Origin: Chromera velia
Taxonomy: Eukaryota; Sar; Chromeraceae
Assembly (NCBI GenBank): GCA_018398765.1
Contig: JAHBMJ010005914.1
Coordinates: forward strand, 27,834 to 52,553
DNA length: 24,720 nucleotides
Direction: 5' to 3'
The position numbers and the translations under genes are program-made. Below the pieces are notes generated by a model that was given only the letters and a program-made list of their open reading frames with translations, searched no databases and was not told where the DNA came from. Shown here in pieces: positions 1-8,630 of the stretch. The first letter of the stretch is position 1. Every line of letters begins with the position of its first letter.

Positions 1-206
1 CTATATCCCACTCTCGTGTAAAAAATAAAAAAAAGCCGATCGCGCGCGCGCCCGCGAAGCTGCATCTGCATGCGCGCAACCGCGCGCACATGCAGTGACA
101 AGGGGTCTTGCGGCCTCAGCTAGTGCTTGCATGGAGACAGGATTCAAGAAAGCTAGTTTGAAGCTTCAGTTCGATCTGACACCGAGAGCTGCGAGCAAGT
201 AGCCAC
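1..206 (+). promoter_or_regulatory. GC-rich upstream region of the helical-repeat gene
   Basis: An A-rich run is followed by alternating CG (about 39-55), then a CTGCATGCGCGC element around 67-78 and a second CGCGCGCACATGCAG stretch ending near 94. Similar GC-rich DNA with TGCATGC words lies upstream of the rtcB and ARP4 genes in this window, so a promoter role is inferred. No TATA box or transcription start can be placed. Confidence 0.4.
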
Positions 207-3200
207 ATGCAATGCTTCACTTTGCAGTCTGATCCCGCAGAAAAGTTTGTCGATCACGTCGATGAGGAATCGAGAGTCATGAGGAATTGTCACGTTCTCT
301 TGGGCCCTCTGCCTCGCAGGCGGGTTGCCGTCTCCCTCTTAGACGAACCTCTCGTTCACTCCTCCGCTGTCCCCACAGCACCTGCAGGCTCTTCTATGCA
401 AAGTACTGCTGCGGCCAGGACAGAGGAGGTAGACCGGGACCAGATGTTTGCTTTCCAGGACATGGAGATGTATCTAAAGGCCGAGTCGTCTCTTTCCCAT
501 GGGAGACGGAGTCTCGAGAAGAGACGGCCGAAGCAGAAGATCCTTTTCGAGACAGACACGGGACTCCGCATGGCTGCTGAGTATGCCTTGACGCTTCCAT
601 TTAAGAAAAAGCGATGGGAGATGTTGGCCCGATGCGCCAAGTACCGTCTCCCTCTTTTCACAAAGTTGAAGGAAATTGTCCTTTTGTTTCGGGTCTTCGT
701 CAAACTCGATTACCAGGACGAGGAGCTCTACCTTCTCTTCGTCAAGGCACTCACCTTCCACCATGAGAGATTGAATTTCCGTGACATCACCTTTGCCAGT
801 GCGATCTTGAATGACATTCTCTTCAAGACCAAAAGCATACCGCTGAACGAACCCGTCCACACGCTCCTGAAGAAATTCGACGATCGTGCGAGTGCCACAG
901 CCGATGGGGCCACGCTGAGGGATGTCGCGTCCCTCGCACTCCCCGTATCCGAAAGGGGCCATCTGGCCAGTCACAGGCTGATGCTTTTGCTCAGAGACGC
1001 GGCCCAGCGGCTCTTGCGCGAGGCTTCCGAGAGAGCGCAGAGACGAGGGGTCGCCATAGAGGCAGGAGAGGCGGCCTTTGGAGGAGTCGGGAAGTTTGAA
1101 CCCCGTGATGCGGCAAGTCTTTTGGAGGCCTTTCGCCGTGTGTCTCTTCTGACAGATGAGTTCCTCGGTGCCGTATGGACCTTCTGTGTTCAATTCTTCG
1201 ACGTCGCCCTCCTGTCAGACCTCGACGTCCGCTCGTTTGCTGCAGCGGCGTCTGCTATTCTGGGTGTGCAGTCGGCTGAGGACGCTCCTTTCGCGAGGGA
1301 GGTGCTCGAAACAATGGAGGAGGTGCTTATGTACAGATTCAAGTCAGGGAAGCTCATACTTGTTGTTCCCAGCTGCTGCCTTTTCTTCTTCAGAGGTGCC
1401 GGCATGGTCTATGAATGAGTGAATGAGTGAGTGAGTGAGTGAGTGAGTGGGTGAGTGAGTGAGTGAGTGAGTGAGGGATTCAGTGAGTGAGTGAAGGATT
1501 CAGTGAGGGAGTCAGTGAGTGAGTGAAGAAGTCAGTGAGGGAGTCAGTGAGGGAGTGACTGACTCACAGTGTCAACGCGTAACTGAGAGAGCTTTGTGCG
1601 AGCATGTGAGTGCTGGTAGCAGTGTGTGAAACTCGCTCTCTGTGGGTGTGTTACTCCAGAGGTGGGGGGACACGAACGACAAAGGTTTTTGATGTCATTC
1701 TTCGTCCTAAATTATTCGTGTGTGTGAGAGAGCGAGCGAGAGAGAGAGGGAGAGAGGCAAAGAGAGAGACAAAGAGAGAGAGACAAAGAGAGAGAGAGAG
1801 TGAGAGAGAGAGCAGGCTGTCCCCGCATCTCGAAGCCTTGCTCTTCTCTCTTCCTCTAATCCTTTCCTGTCGTTTCTCTCTCTTGTTGCAGGTCTCTTTC
1901 CCTTCACGACCGTCTCGCTGCAGCTGCGATCATTTCCGGCATTGAGAGCCCAAAAGCAGTGGGTCCAGCAGGCGGCACATCTGCTGTAGACCCACTCACA
2001 ATGAGTGGTGTCACCCGACGCCGCCCCCTTTCGGCCTCGGTGCTCTTGACCATTGCAGAGAATTTATCTATGCGTCCTTCTTTTGATCGGCCGAGGGGGA
2101 CAGAGAGGAAAAGAGACAGGGAAAAGGAAAAGGAGAGACATTGTGCTGCGCGTCTGTCTCGTCTCTTTGCGGCACACGAGTCCTCTCTTCCCCGTCTCTG
2201 TGAGGCGATTGCCGCCTGTGTGGCAGAGGAGGCCTCCCTGATGGGTCCCTCCGAGGCACTCACCTCTTCCAGGGCCCTAGTTTGTTTGCGAGAGCGGTTG
2301 GAGTCTCTGCCTAGAGAGAGGTCTGTGGAGGATGCGACGAGCGATGCCGAGAGGGCGAGGAGGGTGGTGTGGGAGGCGTCCGGTGCGTTGGTAAGACGGT
2401 TGGTTGAACTTCAAGTCGAAGGATTGCAAACGGGTTCGAGACGGAGAGAGAGGCTTGGAGTCGTCAGACACGGCTCAGGCTCTCAGAGAAGGAATTTGCG
2501 TTTGGGATGGGGTGTGGTGGAGAGGGAAGAGAGCACGTCGGTCGGAGAGGGGGATCAGGAGAGGGTGGGGGGTTTGCAGAGAATTGGTGTTGTGCGGAGA
2601 CGCCCGTGGCTCCTGTTTTCGTTTGCGGAGTGTGTGAGAGACCTAGGATGGCCAGAAGCTGCAGTGTCGATGTTGAAAGACGTGCACACACGCCTCCCCG
2701 ATGCCTCTGTGCTGAGTGTGGGAGGCGGGATATCTTCAGTTAGTTTCGATCAAGCTGTGGAAGCTCTGTCATCCCTTGCTCGGCTGAGAGGGAACTTAGA
2801 GGGATTTGATGTAGGCTTAGAAATGTCGATAACTTTGAGAGCCACGTGGATTGGCAGTGCTGCCCTGTTGGGATGTGCCTCGGAGGGCAGCTCAGGGGAA
2901 AGGGTTGGGGGTGTCCATTTAGACGTCGCACCAGACCTCGCTGTGCGTTTTGCCCTGCCAGCTGAGAGTTTGGGCATCGGGGGAGACTTGCCTGTCGCGA
3001 TGAGCATGTCTTTGGAGGAGAGTGTGAGAGGACAAATTGAGGGACTCCCTAACAACAGCCTCTTTTCTGTCAGTTCGTTTTTTAAAACAGATGTGTTGAC
3101 TCATACGCAAGCTGTAGACACTAACATCTAGAGATGATCAGAAGCTGTTGTCAGAGAGATACATGGACGGTGAATAGGTGCAACTGCAGAGCGGTTGTGT

Positions 3201-3760
3201 GCCTGTATTGAAGTGCGTTGTTGTGAAGTGAGTGCAAACTGTGTCTCTTCTCTCCAGCAGCTTCCGTCTTGCTTTCCTCTTCCTGTCTGCCTGTCCATCT
3301 CCTTCAGTCCGCCTGCATGTCTGGGTGCCTGCAGATTTTGATGGTGTGCCGTGCAGCTGGCGGTCGCCGCTTTTCCAGTTGGAGGCGTGAGGCTGAGGCC
3401 GAGGTTGCCTGGCGTCTCCTCCGAAGCCTCCGCTGTTGTGTAGAAGCTGAGGGGGTCCCTCCGGAGCTTTTGCCTGTGTGTCTGGAGGACTCTCCGGACT
3501 GGTCGTCTGAGGGGTTTCGAATCCTTCGTGGGTGTCTTCCGAATCCCTGTCAGATGGAGAACCCTTTGGAAGCTGAGGAAGGACTCAGCAGGTTGTTTGC
3601 CATTCTGCAAGGAAGACATGAAAGAGGTGTGTGGTTGAGTGAGCGCAAAGAAGACGAAGTTGTGGGGTTTGTGCTGCTTTTCATTGCATTGAGATCTTTT
3701 TTCATACCGGAGATTGAGCCATCTTCGGGAATATTCGGGTCCAATTTGAGGAAGACCTGA
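207..3760 (+). CDS. Alpha-helical repeat protein, possibly HPR/FASTK-like organellar RNA-binding protein
   Basis: Proposed exons are 207-1342, 1892-3068 and 3335-3760, giving a frame-consistent 912-aa model. Acceptors are TTGCAG at 1891 and CCTGCAG at 3334; exon 2 stays open upstream of its first ATG right back to 1892, which supports that junction. Donors GTCAGG (1343) and GTCAGT (3069) were chosen because GTCAG is the commonest donor here; GTACAG at 1331 and GTGAGA at 3024 would also keep frame. The protein is leucine-rich with repeated amphipathic helices (for example KEIVLLFRVFVKLDYQDEEL near residues 151-170), the style of FASTK/OPR/heptatricopeptide proteins that bind organellar RNA in alveolates. 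I see no RAP domain and no clear targeting peptide. The first ATG and the region before about 390 are uncertain, since a possible CTGCAG acceptor ends near 388. The 3' end lies beside an AT-rich repeat island, so the C terminus could be truncated. The family call is inference. Confidence 0.55.
1411..1565 (+). repeat. (GTGA)n tetranucleotide repeat in intron 1
   Basis: About 150 bp of GTGA/GTGAG units, decaying to GTCAGTGAGGGA variants at the right end. It lies inside the 549-nt first intron of the helical-repeat gene. Every unit contains a GTGAG word, which is a consensus splice donor. Confidence 0.9.
1727..1815 (+). repeat. (GA)n-rich purine microsatellite in intron 1
   Basis: A purine run of GAGA with interspersed CAAA and GCGA units. 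It is intronic, about 75 nt before the proposed acceptor at 1891, and is followed by a pyrimidine-rich tract leading into that acceptor. Confidence 0.9.
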
Positions 3761-3958
3761 CTGTAGCAGCTCAAGATTGGTGCAATTCATTCACCACTCC
3801 TAGTACCACTCCTGTTAGAACCATGATGTCGATGGATCACCATAAATATTACGTGCGACGATTTGATATCAAATTTTAATTTTAAAACATTGCTATCACC
3901 ACTGGCAACATGAAAAAATGCAAACCTTTGAGTCTAAGAGTTTAAGTACACTTTTTCT

Positions 3959-4010
3959 CAGTGTATAATACACTGTATATACTATGTATTAGAGTGTATA
4001 TTATACTGTA
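3959..4010. repeat. Imperfect AT-rich inverted repeat
   Basis: Arms of roughly 20 nt, beginning AGTGTATAATACACTG and ending GTGTATATTATACTGTA, surround a short centre. It could form a hairpin or be the remnant of a transposon end. No target duplication was recognised. Confidence 0.5.
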
Positions 4011-4096
4011 GAATCAAATTATGTTTGCGCAGCAAAGTTGTGCTACATATTAACATAATATTAATTTAATAGCATCATATTAGTTATGCATAATCT

Positions 4097-4300
4097 ATAT
4101 ATGACGGAGTCTTAATTTGAATCCTACTGTCAGTGATGAGACCTTTTGCAAGCTTGAAACAGCTGTACAGGAAGCGTAAAGACTAGCGTAAAGACATACA
4201 CATTGTGTGTAAAGACCTTTGAGTAGCTTTGTATGCAGTAATTCAGAAACAGATCGAACAGATCTACCATATCACTCTCCCACTAGAAGATTTCAATGCG
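4097..4300 (+). repeat. Dispersed repeat A, copy 1
   Basis: Shares a colinear set of blocks with 5950-6162, including ATATATGACGGAGT, ACAGGAAGCGTAAAGAC, ACATACACATTGT, CAGAAACAGATCGAACAGA and CCATATCACTCTC. Copy 1 carries a 12-bp internal duplication (TAGCGTAAAGAC). Direct orientation; family unknown. Confidence 0.85.
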
Positions 4301-4578
4301 TGGCCTATCATTTGTACCCCCAACTGCAGGATAGGAGAACTAGATGGAGAGAAGAGAGGCAGAGCAAAACCTTTATAACATTCTTTTCCCTTGACAAAGG
4401 CTACTATTCGCCCCGAAAAAAAGACCTTAATCCAGAGAAGATCCAACCAAGGACCCAACCCATCTACCCTCTTTCTAGTTGACTTCCTTTGTCCGCCCAT
4501 CTCCCTTCAACTTTAGTTTTTTTCGCTACTCCAATTCATTTTTTCTTCCTTTTTCCTCCCTCCCTCAATCTATCTTAA

Positions 4579-4768
4579 GGCACAAATTCAAAATTTTGTT
4601 ATACTTTCAGGTTAACACATACGTCGCCATAACGTCGGGGCAAAGTTTTTTCTTTAAAAAAAAAAACTTCGCTACGCAGAAAAGGTCATTTTATATCATT
4701 TCCTCCAATTGTAACACAACTTTCTGCATAGTGAAGTTTTTTTTCAAAACTAAAGCTAAGTCTACAAA
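4579..4768 (+). repeat. Repeat B, copy 1
   Basis: Begins GGCACAAATTCAAA. It includes CATACGTCG, an A-run flanked by AACTTCG, CTACGCAGAAAA, TTTTATAT, AACACAACTTTCTGCATAG and CTAAAGCTAAG. All these blocks recur in order in 5305-5630, and the copy ends at the left boundary of the element at 4777. Confidence 0.85.
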
Positions 4769-4776
4769 GGTATAAT

Positions 4777-5304
4777 TATACTATACGGTTAGGAGTAACC
4801 AAATTAGGATAGTAACTTGCGCAGCCGTTAGGCCGCGCGGTAACCAGAATCGTGGTTATGGTAATTATGCAGAGTCACATTGATTACCATTATGTTTGTA
4901 ACAAAAAATAACTAAAACACTGGTAATCGTTCTTTAAAACTAGATAAACTAGTGGGTAAATCTAGTATTCCTGCTTAGAGTCCTCTTCTTCGGCCACATA
5001 AACATGCAGGACTATCATACACGGCTGCCATCTTCAGTCCTTCCTTCAAACCGGCGAAACTTTGTTCCTTTTTTTAACATATCGATGGAATCATTTTATC
5101 GTGCATGTTAATTCGTGTCAAAAAACTTTTAAAACATTTTTTTTTTTGTCGAATGCCGGGGCCCCCAGCTGTCAGTTACCATCATGTGATAGTACTGGTA
5201 AGGCCCCTGGACCCCACTAGTTACCAATATCATCGGTTACCAAATTTACGGTAAACAAAGCTACCCCCAACACCCTTGGTAGTTACTCCTAACCATATAG
5301 TGTA
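4777..5304. mobile_element. 528-bp MITE-like non-autonomous DNA transposon
   Basis: Inverted termini at 4777-4800 and 5281-5304 share the core GGTTAGGAGTAAC and differ at only about three positions. The flanks are GGTATAAT (4769-4776) and GGCATAAT (5305-5312), an 8-bp target duplication with one difference, as in hAT-type elements. Several GTAAC/GTTAC words lie just inside both ends in opposite orientation (near 4806-4812, 4840 and 4880 on the left; 5175, 5220 and 5235 on the right), resembling subterminal transposase-binding sites. There is no transposase ORF, so it would need a helper element. The superfamily assignment is tentative because the terminus is not a classic hAT one. Confidence 0.72.
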
Positions 5305-5630
5305 GGCATAATTTCAAAGTTTTGTGGTACTTTCTGGTCCCCCTCATGTTTTTATCAGGCGACGGTCGCTCAGCCTGGCCGGCTGAAGGCGGAAGCCTCG
5401 GGGTCGTTGCATGTATATGTATGGTTCGGTCTAACAGCCTCGATTACGCTGTTCATTGGGTACTACTTTCAATGACCTTTCTGGTTAATTCATACGTCGG
5501 AACAAAGTTTTTTCTTAAAAAAAAAACTTCGATACGCAGAAAAAGCCATTTTATATAATTTCCTCTAATTATAACACAACTTTCTGCATAGCGAATTTTT
5601 TTTCTAAAAACTAAAGCTAAGTTCACAAAG
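5305..5630 (+). repeat. Repeat B, copy 2
   Basis: Begins with the right-hand GGCATAAT next to the transposon. It carries the same ordered blocks as 4579-4768, plus an extra stretch of about 130 bp (roughly 5340-5480) absent from copy 1. It is followed by another GGCATAATTTA at 5630-5640, so the unit looks tandemly arranged. Confidence 0.8.
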
Positions 5631-5949
5631 GCATAATTTATTGATTGAGGGTTTTATTATGCATGCCATGTCTCCATATATAAAGGGCGGATCTAGCCCA
5701 GTTTGTCCGATTGTCTAAAAACAGGTCAGTTAATCCATTACCCAACGGTCAAACAAACAAATGAGGAGAAAGATCTAAGAGCTCCCTAAGCGACACGTAC
5801 GAAGCGTGAGGGCCTGGTAAGCCGCGATTTGACCTCTAATCAATTGATATGATACAATTGAATCGGTATAAAACAGTTACTAGCTTAATTCTTGACATCC
5901 AACAGATTGAGTTGCACATAAGTTTTACTATCTCCTTCCTTGCCAATGC

Positions 5950-6162
5950 ATATATGACGGAGTTTTTGAATCTTGCTGATGAGACCTTTCGTAATTAAGG
6001 TTGAAACAGCTATACAGGAAGCGTAAAGACATACACATTGTACATAAAGACTTTTGAGCACTGGCAGCTCTGCATGCAGTGACTCAGAAACAGATCGAAC
6101 AGACCTACTAATGGCTACCAATGCCTACCATATCACTCTCTCACTAGAAGATTATAATTCAA
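5950..6162 (+). repeat. Dispersed repeat A, copy 2
   Basis: Second copy of the unit at 4097-4300, same orientation. It has a short insertion around 6107-6125 relative to copy 1 and diverges beyond about 6162. No function is recognised. Confidence 0.85.
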
Positions 6163-6614
6163 TGGGGCGGATTGTTTATGGTATCTTGAAAGCCCACGCT
6201 GCATATTTGGGAGGTGTGTTAACCATTACTCCCGGTCCATTAGTGCCGCAAATATGGACAATCTCTTCAAAAACGATGCCGCAGATATAGATCATCTTGA
6301 TTATATTTTTTCAACTTTCAAGTGGTACTTATATTCAGGGAGGTTACGGTAACTGAACACCCCTTGCATCGGCTTCCATATTTATTTTATACTTAATTAG
6401 TTCATACTAAATATTTAAACTATAATCTTGTCAGACGTGCAAACACGCAACGAAGATCGATTAATATGTCTTGAAGCATGTTCAAAGCACAATTAAGAAT
6501 TTATGGAAGTCTAACTACGTTGCTTTTCTTTCTAGCTAGGTATGTTATGCCAGACTTCATAGACCGGTACTCCTAGCGGTACTCTTCTTTACTAATACAG
6601 TATCTCTAGAGTCA

Positions 6615-6646
6615 GTCTAGACCTAGGTCTAGACCTAGGTCTAGAC
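6615..6646. repeat. Perfect 32-bp palindrome of GTCTAGAC and CTAG units
   Basis: The 12-bp unit GTCTAGACCTAG is repeated two and two-thirds times, so the whole stretch equals its own reverse complement. Each sub-unit is itself palindromic. It could extrude a cruciform or be an array of dimer-binding sites. Confidence 0.9.
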
Positions 6647-7310
6647 ATTATATCTCAATTCTTACACATCTTCAAACAAGTGCGTCGTCGAGTGAAGTCG
6701 AGTCGGTCAAAACCGAATGGTCAATCCTCATCCCCAAAAAGTTTTCACTAAAACACTCGGTCTATAGATCGAAAAGTCTGAATCGGAGTCTTGTAGGATT
6801 ATTTTTTGGATGATCAAATTTCTGTGTGAGAGTACTATCATTTTATGTGACGCCAAAAATTTTCAAGAAAAAAAAAAAAGATTTTCCTATATATATAGGT
6901 AACCATCTCTTCGCCGCCGAGTCTTTGGTCTTATTGCTTGGCAAGTATCCCTCTTTATTGCCCCTTCTCTCTCTGTGAATGTCTTGAAGGTCTTTTAAGG
7001 TTTTTAAAATGACACTAAATTGTTAGTTGTTTTTTGTATCGACAGTTCACTCCGACTTACTCCGATTCTAGCTCCGACTTTGTTGAGGCCTCCCCAGACT
7101 CGGATGCCGTCATTTTATCTATTGCATATCCGCATTCAATCCAAGATTTATTCCTACATTTAACGGTCATCTACATGGTTATTCGAAGTCCTCCGTGACA
7201 TTTTCGCAACATTCTCCGCACTCACCAGGCCGATCGAAATGCATTTCGAGCAGGCAGAGAGGCAACATGCAGGCTTTGAATTATCGGAGAGTGCTTCTGT
7301 TAAGTTAAAT

Positions 7311-8215
7311 TCAGTCATCGTCGTGCTCGCTGTCGTCGAAGTCGTCCATACTTTCTGAGAGAAAGCCCAACAATTCCTCCATCTCTTCATCCCTTTCGGG
7401 AGGGGGGGCAGCGGCTCTCGCAGCCTCTGCCTCCTTCTTCTTCCGCTCTCTCTCTCTCTTCCCTGCTTCCACTCTGTCACGCTCTGCAGACTCCCTCCGC
7501 TCCTCTTCCGTCTCCTCCTTCTTCGGCTGTTGCTGCTGAGACCCGCCCCCCTGTTGACCCCCCTTGCCGCCACCCTTCGTTCCTCTGTTGAGCAGCTGCG
7601 GCGGCGCACTCAGACGAGGGAGGCCGTTGGTCTCCTTCAGTGACGGGTCGTCCACTGACGCGCCGCCGCATGAGGAGAAGAAAGACGAGACTGCCCACGG
7701 ATCACTTGACTCCCCTGCGAAATCGCAAACATAAAGTCCCACAAACATGCATGTATATAAGACGCATACACACACACCAGGGATCTGCCTCAGAGTCCGT
7801 CGTCAAAAAAGATAAGCCGGCGCGCAAGAATCAAGTGAAAGGGGAAAGCGACAAAAAAATTGGGCCCTTCTTTCCTTCACGGAAGGGCTGCGTCATTCAA
7901 TTTGCCCATCATGTCAATTCAGAGATGGAGCTAGGGTGAGTTCAAGCTTGTGATACGTGAGTACAGGAAGCGCCGCACCTGCAAAGACGTCACCGAAGTA
8001 AACATCCGCCCCTTCGTCGTTGTCGGCTTTGACCACGCAGAGAAGATCCACTTTCTCCTTTTTCGCCTTCTTCTTCTTTCCGGTCGAAGAAGCATCGTCT
8101 TCCTCCTCGGCCCCTCTCTCCTTCCGCCGTTCAAGAAGAACCTCGTCCAGCTTTACCTGCATGCACACACAATCCAAATGTATGTGTAGATCGCTCAGAA
8201 ACGCAGGTGTGTGTG

Positions 8216-8287
<72 letters not shown>

Positions 8288-8305
8288 TGTGTTTTTGTGT
8301 GTGTA

Positions 8306-8336
<31 letters not shown>

Positions 8337-8555
8337 GTGTGCGTGTGTGTGTGTGTGTGTCACACGCTGACAGTTGTCGACCGACCTTGAATCTGGTTGT
8401 GTCCACAGAGACCACCCTGACCCCTCGGTACTTCTCCATGATGGGCACGAGATCAGAAGACAGGTCAGTGGGCAGCTTCTTGCTCTTGTGCGCCAGAACC
8501 AGACAGCGCTTCTTCGAAAGACAGGCCTTGGGGAAGTCTCCAGGCTGAATGCACA

Positions 8556-8630
<75 letters not shown>

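Larger units (their letters stand above)
3780..7150. other. AT-rich, gene-poor island of repeats and mobile-element remnants
   Basis: Base composition drops sharply relative to the flanking genes. No convincing coding exon was found. It holds two copies of repeat A (4097-4300 and 5950-6162), two copies of repeat B (4579-4768 and 5305-5630), a transposon-like element between the B copies, an imperfect inverted repeat at about 3959-4010, a 32-bp palindrome at 6615-6646, a TATATAAAGGGCGG word near 5676, and three CTCCGAYT units near 7050-7080. The stretch 6170-7150 is otherwise unassigned. Confidence 0.75.

Noticed and set aside
474-1193. 239-aa open frame on the minus strand
   Set aside because: Shadow of helical-repeat exon 1; no domain is seen, and the plus frame continues in phase into exon 2.
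1411-1565. Possible CRISPR-like or telomere-like array
   Set aside because: A simple 4-bp GTGA repeat without spacers; no CRISPR array or telomere repeat is present in the window.
4219-4482. Small open frame overlapping repeat A copy 1, with a related frame at 6054-6290
   Set aside because: The frames share only SETDRTDL, which follows from the DNA repeat, and they diverge afterwards; no domain is recognised.
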